Position numbers and translations under genes: made by a program
Origin: a virus
IMG/VR virus record: IMGVR_UViG_3300037225_000433
Span: 1-27,309 of that record
Strand: one strand, 5' to 3'
Length of the DNA: 27,309 bases
Shown: positions 11,478 through 18,263 of the stretch, in pieces
How the letters are laid out: each line of letters starts with the position of its first letter
Numbering within the stretch: the first letter of the stretch is position 1
Notes under the pieces: generated by a model
The model's database searches: none
Told to the model about the DNA's origin: nothing
Seen by the model: the letters and a program-made list of their open reading frames with translations, nothing else

Positions 11478-13984
11478 TTCATCCACCGATCCGCTATGTG
11501 ATAGTCCGCAGTCATTTTCACTTTATGCATTACTTCTGCCGCCGCTCTAGCAAAGGCATCTTCTACTAACTCAGCAACAACTTGTCCATATCGTTTTGGA
11601 CATTCCAGTAAAAGTTCGTCGTGAACCATGTTGACTACTTTCGCTTTGTACTGTGGAAGGGAGTGCCAAAGGTAAGGTTTTCCCGAAACATCAAAGCCGC
11701 AGCCCATACTGCGCTTAATTATCGAGGCATTTGTTCCCTGAATGCAATGATTTTTACCTCTGCGCTCTGTGCTGCCGTTGAGTGCCCATATTGCCCGGTC
11801 TACCTCTTTCTCCGTGGGATTGCGGTGTGTGAGTGCACGCAGTTCTTCTTTAGTAGGCTTTCTAAGGTTAGCTGCTTTGAATCTAAATATACAAGCCTCC
11901 GACTCATCGTCGGACAATTCCAGAGATTCCTCGCGCTCATCAATCCACCACTGCCGCGCCATTTCCCTTGTAGGAACTGGGAATGAACGGCGTCTGCCGA
12001 ACATGTCCCGTGCTTCACGCATGGACTTTGCCAATTTACCACTGCGCTCCAAGTAGCCCCAAACATCAGGAAAAGCAGCTTCGTGTAAGCGCATCAGCTC
12101 TTTTGCCGCATCGACAGTGATTCCAAGTTCATCAGCTAGTGCAGCAGGTCCACCACCATAGCACAGCAGGAAGTTGATGGATTTAGTTTTCTGTCGTAGC
12201 TCTGTATGTCCTTTACATTTGCACTTCTGACGCATCATCTCACCTATAACTCCGAGAGGATATTTCTTTACAGTTTCAGCAGTGTGCAATGCATAGTACT
12301 CGCAGCCTTCTAATTTAAGAGAAGGCCATTTCTCCGGCTCTAGGATTTCTGTAGAAACCGAGTGAACGTCCCATCCTTTGTTGAAGGCCATGATCCATGT
12401 TGTGGCATCTGCCAACTCTGCAATTATACGCAACTCGGCTCCTGCCATGTCCACAGTTACTAAACAATACCCGTCAGGTTCATCTTTATCTGGTGGACTA
12501 GCAATGAAGCACGCTCGTACTTCATCATCTTTTGGAAGATTCTGCGCGTTAGGCTTCGATGATGAGGTTCTTCCGGTTTCAGCTTCAAGCTGGTTAAAAA
12601 GGCAATGTAGTCGGCCATCAACTGGGTGTCTCCAACCTTCTTTCGAGAGTGGCTTCGTGATCCACCTTTGCGTCCATTGTAAGCCATAAGTACCCGTGTC
12701 CTTCTTTCCCTTGTTGTACTTTCTCAACGTTTGGATCAGCGGCCTATCATTGAACCGCAGCAGCGTGTCATCAGTTGTGTCTTTGATGCTACGCATACCC
12801 GGCATCTGTTGCAACGCCGCGAGCAGTTGGTCACGCGAGCCATAGTTGATGTAGGCTTGACCCTCACACTTCTCCAGCATGTTCTTCCACTCAGTGTGCT
12901 TCTTGCTGAGTTCTGAATGGGACTTGCGTGCATCCGCCTTGTCTTTGGCTCGCGCCTGTTCTGCCGCCTTCAAAAGCACACTTAGCGCGGCTTTCTTCTC
13001 CTTGTCCTTCTCCAAACGCTTCTGGGCTGCTAGGTCAATCTCGTGTGGTGTCGGGAACTGGAAGTCTTCCTGCCAGTGTTTATAGCGACGTTCAATTTCT
13101 TCGTGGTCGATCTGTTTGTCCTTGTCACCAACGATGGGCAGGAAACCTTCGTCCAAAGTCCTGAGTTGTCCTATACGTGCTTCCAACACGTGTTGAATAC
13201 GAATCTTCCAGCGGTCATCATCCAAGTTCTGACCATTTATGTGCATGTCTGCGAACGTGCCTATGGCATCATTCTCAATCTGCGCTGTGGTCAGCAGTTG
13301 GTCAGGTGTCATTATGTTGATCTGGGCCTGTCGCATCGCGTGTGGGAAGCGTACGTCGAACGCGGCGTAATCTATCTGCTTCTGAGTCAGCGGGGTTTCC
13401 AGATCGAAACTTTCTTGCTCAGTCTTGTCGATAAGCAGTTTGAAGTGACGCGCAGCGATAGACGCCATGGAGAACTCTGCCATCTTCTTCAGTGAGATTG
13501 TCCCGGCCTGAATCACGCGCTCTGCCATGTCGGTAGAGAACAGATGCCAGATACGCTTGCCGAAGTTGAACCAGAATACCATGTACTCGAACGCTAGGTT
13601 CTGTCCAACCTTCAAGAAGTCTCGGGTGCAGAGGACAGGCTCTAGTACTTCGAAGATTGCATCGTAGACTCCATCGTTGTGAATTCCAAACTCTCCCTGC
13701 GTAGCAACCAGCCTGTCCTTGGACCCAGCGAAGGCGAGCAGATCAATCACATACTGTTCGTCGCGGTCACCAATCTGAATTGTACGTACACGCCGAAACC
13801 AGAAGTCATTGCAGATATCCGTCTCCGTGTCGAGACCTACGGCAAAATCCCCAGAAAGTCTCTTGCGTGCGATATAATCTTTCAACAGCAGAAGTCCAGC
13901 CGCATTGGCAACGAGTACAGGCTTCAGATGAGGTTGTAGAGCACCCAAGTCAATCGGGTGCAGTTGTTGCACAAGTTCGGGCAT
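11474..13984 (-). CDS. Family A DNA polymerase with 3'-5' exonuclease
   Basis: An 836-residue replicative enzyme. Exonuclease motifs: LDTETD (51-56), GQNLAFEY (127-134; Glu instead of the usual Asp) and YAAFD (206-210). Polymerase motif A is DMAGAELR (512-519), motif B R597, K601, F605 and YG (609-610), and motif C VHDE (787-790). NHCIQGTNASI (745-755) is also typical. F605 is the residue that in other polymerases is F or Y and sets discrimination against dideoxynucleotides. There is no 5'-3' exonuclease domain. A Lys/Ala-rich helical stretch (321-371) and an insertion of about 45 residues before the IQG motif are unusual. The nearest SD (AAGGAGAG) is about 15 bases from the ATG, farther than normal; a TATAAT sits in the gap. 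Confidence 0.93.
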   Translation of the reverse strand: MPELVQQLHPIDLGALQPHLKPVLVANAAGLLLLKDYIARKRLSGDFAVGLDTETDICNDFWFRRVRTIQIGDRDEQYVIDLLAFAGSKDRLVATQGEFGIHNDGVYDAIFEVLEPVLCTRDFLKVGQNLAFEYMVFWFNFGKRIWHLFSTDMAERVIQAGTISLKKMAEFSMASIAARHFKLLIDKTEQESFDLETPLTQKQIDYAAFDVRFPHAMRQAQINIMTPDQLLTTAQIENDAIGTFADMHINGQNLDDDRWKIRIQHVLEARIGQLRTLDEGFLPIVGDKDKQIDHEEIERRYKHWQEDFQFPTPHEIDLAAQKRLEKDKEKKAALSVLLKAAEQARAKDKADARKSHSELSKKHTEWKNMLEKCEGQAYINYGSRDQLLAALQQMPGMRSIKDTTDDTLLRFNDRPLIQTLRKYNKGKKDTGTYGLQWTQRWITKPLSKEGWRHPVDGRLHCLFNQLEAETGRTSSSKPNAQNLPKDDEVRACFIASPPDKDEPDGYCLVTVDMAGAELRIIAELADATTWIMAFNKGWDVHSVSTEILEPEKWPSLKLEGCEYYALHTAETVKKYPLGVIGEMMRQKCKCKGHTELRQKTKSINFLLCYGGGPAALADELGITVDAAKELMRLHEAAFPDVWGYLERSGKLAKSMREARDMFGRRRSFPVPTREMARQWWIDEREESLELSDDESEACIFRFKAANLRKPTKEELRALTHRNPTEKEVDRAIWALNGSTERRGKNHCIQGTNASIIKRSMGCGFDVSGKPYLWHSLPQYKAKVVNMVHDELLLECPKRYGQVVAELVEDAFARAAAEVMHKVKMTADYHIADRWMK

Positions 13985-14017
13985 GTTTTGATTATACTCT
14001 CCTTAGGAAATGCCATG

Positions 14018-14036
14018 ATCGCCGTCAGGCGGCGAT
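14018..14036. other. Hairpin before the DNA polymerase gene
   Basis: ATCGCCG (14018-14024), loop TCAGG, CGGCGAT (14030-14036) is a perfect seven-base stem between the coiled-coil gene and the polymerase. No T-run follows. It could slow transcription or tune polymerase expression. Confidence 0.45.
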
Positions 14037-14038
14037 GA

Positions 14039-14281
14039 TCATATTTGCTCGCCGCGCACCCATGTGCGTTGGCGTTTGCAGCCGCGCTCCAGATCATTGA
14101 TTTGCTTCAGCAGCTTCGCCTGTTCCTGCTCCCCAAAGGCAACCTTCTGCTCGGCGTCCGGCTCGCGCTCTGCCGGGGCGAGGCGCATGGACTCTGTGTT
14201 CTGGTGCATCTCGTTCAGCTTCAACCACAGGGCCTGCCGCCGTTTGCTACGGGATTGCCGCTCACTTGCAGATAGTTGCAT
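14039..14281 (-). CDS. 80-residue basic coiled-coil protein
   Basis: Begins MQLSASERQSRSKRRQALWL and is almost wholly charged helix (KLLKQINDLERGCKRQR near the end). It is the first gene of the leftward replication operon. The SD is weak (AAGAGCT) at normal spacing. A short basic coiled coil just before the polymerase could be a DNA-binding or polymerase accessory factor, but no family is recognised. Confidence 0.55.
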   Translation of the reverse strand: MQLSASERQSRSKRRQALWLKLNEMHQNTESMRLAPAEREPDAEQKVAFGEQEQAKLLKQINDLERGCKRQRTWVRGEQI

Positions 14282-14413
14282 ATTTGTAGCTCTTTCTTTT
14301 CAATCACATGGAGAAGCAAGGTATTTGCTAACTTGTTGGATTTAATAGCCATGTGTTACCTTAGTTCTGGTCTCTACTGTAATTCTCTATGGTATATGCC
14401 GGGAAGGGACATG

Positions 14414-14444
14414 ATTATCCTATCACGGAATTCCCAGAAGTCAA
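14414..14444 (-). promoter_or_regulatory. Candidate leftward promoter of the replication operon
   Basis: On the minus strand TTGACT (14444-14439) is followed by TAGGAT at a 16-base spacing or GATAAT at 19 bases. An EcoRI-like palindrome CGGAATTCC lies in the spacer. The expected transcript reads into the genes from 14281. Confidence 0.45.
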
Positions 14445-14547
14445 ATCGGGGTTAAACCCTTTAGAACGTGTACTTACGGGCACCCTTCGGCTCCTAACTC
14501 CATGAAAACAAGCGTCTCAGGTTTGAAAAGTAACCCGCAAAAGTCAC

Positions 14548-14576
14548 TTGACAAACACAAAACTTCGTGTTAAACT
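14548..14576 (+). promoter_or_regulatory. Rightward promoter with an inverted repeat in the spacer
   Basis: TTGACA (14548-14553), 17 bases, TAAACT (14571-14576). The spacer contains AACAC and GTGTT as an inverted repeat, a possible repressor site. It drives the HNH-type gene at 14603. The 320 bases between 14281 and 14603 hold this divergent promoter pair and nothing else that I can see. Confidence 0.75.
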
Positions 14577-14602
14577 TTTAAGTGAGTAGGAAAGGGGAGC
14601 AC

Positions 14603-15154
14603 ATGGGCGGAGAAGGAAGCGGAAGAGGAAATTGGAAGCTAACGTTGGAGGAGTACGAGAACCTGACAACTGCTTTGTTAACAGGCAACTACAAGACGCA
14701 CGCAGAGGTTGCAAGAAGTTTTGGTGTGTCCAGAGAGTACATAAGACAGGTCAATGAAAAGCTGGGATTAGTAACGCGCCGAGTGGTTACAGCAGAACGC
14801 AAAGAAGCCGTAAAGTCTCTTAGAAAGAGCAAGTTGGAAAGTTGTATGCAGAGACTGAAGGAAGCATACCCTGCTGAATGGTCGGCTTATGCCAATGCTA
14901 AACAGCGCTGCACCAACCCCAAGAACCCCGGCTACAAACACTATGGAGGGCGTGGTATATTGTTCTTATTCAGCAACTTCAGGGAGTTCTGGGAGTACAT
15001 AGGTCCGCGACCATCAGAGGAGTTATCTTTGGATCGAGAGAACAACGATGGAAATTACGAAGCAGGCAACGTGAGGTGGGCGACACAAAAAGAGCAGTGT
15101 GCTCCGGGTAAGCGTAGAAGCAAAAGTACAAGAACTGATGAAAGTCAAGCCTAG
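14603..15154 (+). CDS. HNH-type homing endonuclease with N-terminal HTH
   Basis: A 183-residue protein. Residues 14-55 look like a helix-turn-helix (HAEVARSFGVSREYIRQVNE). From about 95 on it matches a phage nuclease family I recognise by AKQRCTNPKNPGYKHYGGRG, then FREFWEYIGPRP, LDRENNDGNYEAGNVRWAT and KEQ; the DRxNNDGNY...NxRW part is the HNH-like active site. It is probably mobile. The start at 14603 follows AAAGGGGAGC; a GTG at 14582 lies at the transcription start and is unlikely. Confidence 0.75.
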   Translation: MGGEGSGRGNWKLTLEEYENLTTALLTGNYKTHAEVARSFGVSREYIRQVNEKLGLVTRRVVTAERKEAVKSLRKSKLESCMQRLKEAYPAEWSAYANAKQRCTNPKNPGYKHYGGRGILFLFSNFREFWEYIGPRPSEELSLDRENNDGNYEAGNVRWATQKEQCAPGKRRSKSTRTDESQA

Positions 15155-15158
15155 ACTA

Positions 15159-15187
15159 TTGCGTCTCATGCTGAGACGTGGTATACT
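15159..15187 (+). promoter_or_regulatory. Promoter with an embedded CGTCTC/GAGACG dyad
   Basis: TTGCGT (15159-15164), 17 bases, TATACT (15182-15187). CGTCTC-atgct-GAGACG spans the end of the -35 and most of the spacer, an operator-like position. Transcription would start near 15194 and produce the structured RNA that follows. The -10 surroundings match the promoter at 8008. Confidence 0.6.
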
Positions 15188-15193
15188 GGAATT

Positions 15194-15528
15194 GCCTCGA
15201 ATAACAGGCACATCTCTTCCGCACCTGCCGCGCAATGCGGCGTAGCACGCCGGGGCAGTCCCTAGTCATTCTCCTTTCTAGGTTGTACGCCCCGGCGTAG
15301 AGACATTGAGACGTAGCTGTACAGCAGGCGGCGCAACAAGCCGCCTCGTCTCACCAAGTTTATATCCAACCAACAGTAGTTGGTTCAGGCCGCGCACACA
15401 CCATACCCGGCCTTTAATCTTGCATCAGTCACGCGCAACCAAAGACACGCATACGACAAAGATGCACCGAGGGCGCGGCTCTTTAAGGGATGTCCGCGCC
15501 ACTCATTGAGATTTTAATCTGCAACACC
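15194..15528 (+). ncRNA. Candidate structured RNA or long 5' leader
   Basis: No gene lies here. Perfect or near-perfect stems in order: GCCGC/GCGGC (15227-15241); ACGCCGGGGC (15247-15256) with GCCCCGGCGT (15289-15298), enclosing CCTAG/CTAGG; GAGACG (15308-15313) with CGTCTC (15347-15352), enclosing GCTGTACAGC and AGGCGGC/GCCGCCT (15326-15346); AACCAAC-agta-GTTGGTT (15368-15385); AGGCC/GGCCT (about 15387-15413); GGCGCGG/CCGCGCC (15472-15500). Such dense, non-overlapping helices behind a promoter suggest a functional RNA. It may be a free RNA or the leader of the HNH-AP2 gene at 15581. Confidence 0.5.
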
Positions 15529-15574
15529 GAGGGCGGGTGCCAGTAACACCCGTCCTCAACTCTTTACTGGAGAG
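15529..15574 (+). promoter_or_regulatory. Pseudoknot over the SD of the HNH-AP2 gene (copy 1)
   Basis: An 11-base-pair stem (15529-15539 with 15547-15557, one G-U pair) has the loop CCAGTAA (15540-15546). Its exact complement TTACTGG lies at 15564-15570 and includes the first two bases of the SD GGAGAG. Pairing would make an H-type pseudoknot that hides the ribosome binding site. Equivalent elements with different, matching sequences occur at 17228 and 22575. Confidence 0.7.
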
Positions 15575-15580
15575 TCACAA

Positions 15581-16075
15581 ATGAAAGAAATAAAGTTAAC
15601 GCAAGGTTTTGTTGCACTCGTTGACGACGAAGACTTCGAGCGAGTAAACGCATACAAGTGGCAAGTTTTAATAGGTAGGAGCAACGTTTACGCTAGGCAC
15701 ACCTCCTCCATTGATCGCAAAGATATTTTGATGCACAGATTCATCTTGGGTGTAACAGACAAAGCAAGCAAAGTTGACCACGAAGATCACTACGGTTTGA
15801 ACAATCAACGTTACAACTTACGATCAGCTACTAACCAAGAGAACTGCTTCAACCAGCGAGCATCGAGCGACAACACGTCAGGGTATAAAGGTGTGTGCTG
15901 GAAAAAAGGAAGAAACAAGTGGGTAGCGATGATAAGGCTAAATGGAAAGCTACTTCATCTTGGCTACTTCATTTCAATTGAAGACGCCGCTAGAGCATAT
16001 GATGCTGCGTCGTTGAAGTACTTTGGTGAGTTCGCCTTTACCAACATGATGGCTCAGAAAGAAAAGAGTCAATAA
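15581..16075 (+). CDS. HNH-AP2 homing endonuclease (copy 1)
   Basis: A 164-residue protein. MHRFILG (51-57) and VDHEDHYGLNNQRYNLR (65-81) form the HNH nuclease, and residues 100-154 are an AP2 DNA-binding domain (SGYKGVCWKKGRNKWVAMI, then HLGYF, AARAYDAAS and FGEFAFTN). Such proteins are free-standing or intron-borne homing nucleases. It is a clear paralogue of the gene at 17278: the first 20 residues are nearly identical. The SD (GGAGAG) is part of a predicted pseudoknot, so translation is probably restricted. Confidence 0.85.
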   Translation: MKEIKLTQGFVALVDDEDFERVNAYKWQVLIGRSNVYARHTSSIDRKDILMHRFILGVTDKASKVDHEDHYGLNNQRYNLRSATNQENCFNQRASSDNTSGYKGVCWKKGRNKWVAMIRLNGKLLHLGYFISIEDAARAYDAASLKYFGEFAFTNMMAQKEKSQ

Positions 16076-16260
16076 TGTCTGACATCGACTCCGATGACTA
16101 CTTCCTGCTACTCAGTGCTGAGCAGTTGAAGAGTATGACCTACGCTCAGGCGCAGGCCGAGTATGAACGTACCACCTTCGTCTCCGATGAGATGAAAGCA
16201 GAGTGTAATGCTGAGTTGGAAGCAGCGAAGAAAAATCATTACAAGATTCCTAAAGTTTAG
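16075..16260 (+). CDS. 61-residue acidic hypothetical protein
   Basis: The ATG shares a base with the stop of the HNH-AP2 gene (TAATG). The product (MSDIDSDDYFLLLSAEQLKS...) is acidic and helical, with a Tyr-rich tail. The SD (AAAGAG) is modest, so it is probably translated by coupling. Family not recognised. The tRNA-Ala gene begins four bases after its stop. Confidence 0.55.
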   Translation: MSDIDSDDYFLLLSAEQLKSMTYAQAQAEYERTTFVSDEMKAECNAELEAAKKNHYKIPKV

Positions 16261-16263
16261 AGT

Positions 16264-16337
16264 GGGCGGTTAGTTTAACGGGAGAACTTCTCGTTTGCAC
16301 CGAGAGGATGAGTGTTCAATTCACTCACTGTCCACCA
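16264..16337 (+). tRNA. tRNA-Ala (anticodon TGC), CCA encoded
   Basis: Acceptor GGGCGGT (16264-16270) pairs with ACTGTCC (16327-16333), followed by A and an encoded CCA. The anticodon stem TCTCG/CGAGA closes the loop TTTGCAC, giving anticodon TGC (16296-16298). The T arm is GAGTG-TTCAATT-CACTC. The third acceptor pair is G-T (G3:U70), the identity mark for alanine. The D stem is short (three pairs). It reads GCA-type Ala codons. Confidence 0.85.
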
Positions 16338-16352
16338 AAGCGGGGAGAGGTA

Positions 16353-16379
16353 GCAGGTTCAAATCCTGTCGGTTCCACA
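16353..16379 (+). pseudogene. tRNA 3' fragment (T arm and acceptor only)
   Basis: GCAGG-TTCAAAT-CCTGT is a perfect T arm, followed by CGGTTCC, A and CA, as at the end of a tRNA. No matching 5' half (GGAACCG...) lies upstream, only 15 bases from the tRNA-Ala end. It is a remnant of a tRNA, or an attachment-site-like copy of a host tRNA end. Confidence 0.5.
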
Positions 16380-16419
16380 TGTCCCAAAGCAGACTGCCCT
16401 AGTGGCTGGCGCGGGACGG

Positions 16420-16488
16420 GGCCGTAGCTCATTCTGGCAGAGCGCTCCCAAAACTTGGAGGTCGTAGGTTCGAATCCTTCCACGGCAC
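16420..16488 (+). pseudogene. Degenerate tRNA-like sequence
   Basis: GCTC-N9-GAGC is a good D arm and GTAGG-TTCGAAT-CCTTC a T arm with one mismatch. GCCGT and ACGGC can pair as part of the acceptor, but two bases seem to be missing between acceptor and D arm. The anticodon stem CTCC/GGAG has only four pairs and an eight-base loop (CAAAACTT) without T33. It probably cannot make a normal tRNA. Confidence 0.45.
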
Positions 16489-16516
16489 GCCGTGTAGCTC
16501 AGTCGGATAGAGCGCC
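16489..16516 (+). pseudogene. tRNA 5' fragment (acceptor and D arm only)
   Basis: GCCGTG, TA, then the D arm GCTC-AGTCGGATA-GAGC are the 5' half of a tRNA. No anticodon arm or 3' half follows. It directly abuts the degenerate tRNA-like sequence, whose 3' end (CACGGC) would pair with this 5' end. Confidence 0.45.
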
Positions 16517-16709
16517 AAGTAAAGTTATGGGTTGATGGCAGAGAATGAGGCATGCACCCGGCAATGGGCCGGGACTACGCGAGACGCGCCCCTCGCAATA
16601 CCCACCAAGATTCGACACGTTTCCTGACTCCCCTTGACTGGGGTACAATATAAAGCATGCAGCATTCGTGCTGGCGGTCAGGCTTGTCGAAAGTCGCCTT
16701 CGGGCGCAC

Positions 16710-16760
16710 GCAGATGTTCTGGGCATGCAGATGTTCTGGGCATGCAGATGTTCTGGGCAT
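16710..16760. repeat. Three perfect tandem copies of a 17-base unit
   Basis: GCAGATGTTCTGGGCAT is repeated exactly three times head to tail (16710-16726, 16727-16743, 16744-16760). The unit length is not a multiple of three, so it is not a coding repeat. There are no spacers, so it is not a CRISPR array. Confidence 0.9.
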
Positions 16761-16777
16761 TGATCAGCCTGTCTTCT

Positions 16778-16939
16778 GCAAGTCCCGAGACTGCTGGGCC
16801 TTTAGTGGCACTGTGGGCATAGCAACAGTTGTGGAGCAAGATCACTCCCGGTGTTGCATAACCGCTCTGCTTTCGCCGCAGACTACGGTGCGGGGTACGG
16901 AAACCGCAAGTCCCGAGACTGCTGGGCCTTTAGTGGCAC
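16778..16939. repeat. 34-base direct repeat, two copies 128 bases apart
   Basis: The same 34 bases occur at 16778-16811 and 16906-16939, from GCAAGTCCCGAG to TTTAGTGGCAC, with no mismatch. Within each copy GGGCCTTTAG lies near the end. The copies bracket a 94-base segment that may have been inserted or may be deleted by recombination. Confidence 0.85.
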
Positions 16940-17227
16940 CATAGGGACACAGGCGTATCAACTGCGCCAATGCCAACTCAGTTGACGGTCTGGGACAGAA
17001 GTTCGCTGTTGAACTGTCGCCAGTATATTGAACAGCGGTCGGGAGCGTACGGTGGTAGCGCTCAGACATCCACGCCACTACGCAGTTAATAGGTCACCCA
17101 CGCGGATACGCAAGGGCACCGCTGCGCTGGGGATTCACCCGCACCCTGAAGTTTGTAAGCCCTCCTCGCGTGGAGGCTGACAGCGGGATACTTTAGAAAC
17201 ATCCTAAGGCTTAGCGGCTTTGGGCTA

Positions 17228-17273
17228 GACTCGGAGGGTGCTCCAACACCCTCCTTGAGTCGTCCTTGGAGGG
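17228..17273 (+). promoter_or_regulatory. Pseudoknot over the SD of the second HNH-AP2 gene (copy 2)
   Basis: GACTC and GGAGGGTG (17228-17240) pair with CACCCTCC and GAGTC (17247-17261) with a two-base TT bulge. The loop CTCCAA (17241-17246) is the exact complement of TTGGAG (17266-17271), which includes the SD GGAGGG. The stem matches the copy at 24264 in shape, with compensating base changes. Confidence 0.7.
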
Positions 17274-17277
17274 ACAA

Positions 17278-17775
17278 ATGAAGGAAGTACAATTAACGCA
17301 GGGTTATGTTGCTTTGGTCGATGATGAAGATTTTGAGCGTGTAAACAAGTTCTCATGGTATGCACAAGTGCAGCGATTCAAAGACAAAAGAGTTCGCAAT
17401 GTGTATGCTCAGAAAAAAGAGAAATTATTAAGCGGCGCAAGGACTACAAAGTCTATGCACGCTTTTATTGTGAACAATCCTGACCACACAGTCGAAGTTG
17501 ATCACGAGGATCACAATGGTTTGAACAACCAAAGATACAACCTTCGTAAAGCGACCAAAGCTGACAATCAGCACAACACCCGCAAACGCATAAATAATAC
17601 TTCTGGGTATAAAGGTGCTTATTGGCATAAGAAGGACAAAGTGTGGAGAGCTATGATAGGTGTAAACAGCAAACTCATACACCTAGGTTCGTACGCAACT
17701 GCTGAGCAAGCCGCAATGGCGTACGATGAATCGGCTAGACGACTGTTCGGAGAGTTTGCAAATACAAATTTCTAA
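17278..17775 (+). CDS. HNH-AP2 homing endonuclease (copy 2)
   Basis: A 165-residue paralogue of the gene at 15581. VDHEDHNGLNNQRYNLR (74-90) is the HNH part and residues 108-165 the AP2 domain (TSGYKGAYWHKKD, HLGSY, AAMAYDESA, LFGEFANTNF). It has a slightly longer segment between the N-terminal VALVDDEDFERVN and the nuclease. The ATG at 17278 follows GGAGGGACAA, which the upstream pseudoknot would cover. A TTG four codons upstream is not needed. A terminator follows. Confidence 0.85.
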   Translation: MKEVQLTQGYVALVDDEDFERVNKFSWYAQVQRFKDKRVRNVYAQKKEKLLSGARTTKSMHAFIVNNPDHTVEVDHEDHNGLNNQRYNLRKATKADNQHNTRKRINNTSGYKGAYWHKKDKVWRAMIGVNSKLIHLGSYATAEQAAMAYDESARRLFGEFANTNF

Positions 17776-17790
17776 GCAGTAACAAACAGA

Positions 17791-17825
17791 CCTCACCTTT
17801 CAACGGGTGAGGTTTTGTCGTTTAT
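17791..17825 (+). terminator. Rho-independent terminator
   Basis: CCTCACC (17791-17797) pairs with GGTGAGG (17806-17812) and is followed by TTTTGTCGTTT. It separates the endonuclease/tRNA island from the packaging operon. Confidence 0.8.
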
Positions 17826-17905
17826 ACGCGCAGAGGCCGCGCAGCAACTCGCCTCACTTCATCTTGCCCGAAAGTTTCTCAGAGCGGTGGGCAGTGGAGT
17901 TCATT

Positions 17906-18238
17906 ATGCGAGCGTCTTCCTACCTAAAGGGTTTGTACAATTTTTACAATGACAAGTATTTTGCTGGAGAACTTCCGCAGGATACAAAACTTTTCTTTGT
18001 TCATAAAATTGGAAAAAGCAGCAGCGTAGCAAAGAGCAATTGCGCTATCACTTACTTTACCAATCCGCCAGTAATTGCCATTCAGAGAACAAAGAAAATG
18101 AAATCGATGCGTTATGTGGTAGCAGATTTACTCCATGAAATGTCTCACTTATCCAAACCGAGAGCAGAACATGGAGAAGTGTTTCAAGAAGAAATGAAGC
18201 GCCTAGCAGAAGCTGGAGCATTTCAGGATGTATGGTAA
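17906..18238 (+). CDS. SprT-like zinc metallopeptidase
   Basis: A 110-residue protein. LLHEMSHL (75-82) has the HExxH zinc and catalytic motif, and EHGEVFQEEM (88-97) supplies the third ligand region, as in SprT/Spartan-like domains. The N-terminal LKGLYNFYNDKYFAGELP is also the usual SprT opening. The role in phages is unknown; cellular Spartan cleaves DNA-protein crosslinks. The start at 17906 follows GTGGAGTTCATT. It is the first gene of the rightward packaging operon, about 25 bases before the next gene. Confidence 0.75.
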   Translation: MRASSYLKGLYNFYNDKYFAGELPQDTKLFFVHKIGKSSSVAKSNCAITYFTNPPVIAIQRTKKMKSMRYVVADLLHEMSHLSKPRAEHGEVFQEEMKRLAEAGAFQDVW

Positions 18239-18263
18239 ATAAAAACTTTAAGGAGACTCAGAA

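Larger units (their letters stand above)
16517..17227 (+). other. Gene-free, repeat-containing, hairpin-rich stretch
   Basis: No credible gene. Hairpins: CCCGGC-aatgg-GCCGGG (16557-16573), CCCC-ttgact-GGGG (about 16630-16643), CCGCA/TGCGG (about 16877-16894), TCAACTG/CAGTTGA (about 16959-16985), GAGCG/CGCTC (about 17043-17062), CCACGCG with CGCGTGG (about 17098 and 17168). A TACAAT at 16644 may be a -10 but has no good -35. Two repeat families are listed separately. This may be another structured RNA ending at the copy 2 pseudoknot. Confidence 0.4.

Noticed and set aside
15306-15509. Rightward 67-codon reading frame
   Set aside because: Crosses at least three perfect stems of the leader RNA; no SD.
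16264-16517. Phage attachment site formed by the tRNA 3' fragment
   Set aside because: A tRNA 3' end is suggestive, but no integrase gene is in the window and several other tRNA fragments lie beside it, so decay is the simpler reading.
16359-16553. Leftward 64-codon reading frame across the tRNA region
   Set aside because: It contains GRIRTYDL, the known false peptide that appears when a tRNA T arm is translated antisense. No SD.
16621-16649. Promoter with TACAAT at 16644
   Set aside because: No acceptable -35 hexamer at 16-18 bases; the nearby TTGACT is too close to the -10.
16710-16760. CRISPR array
   Set aside because: The 17-base units are joined without spacers and there are only three.
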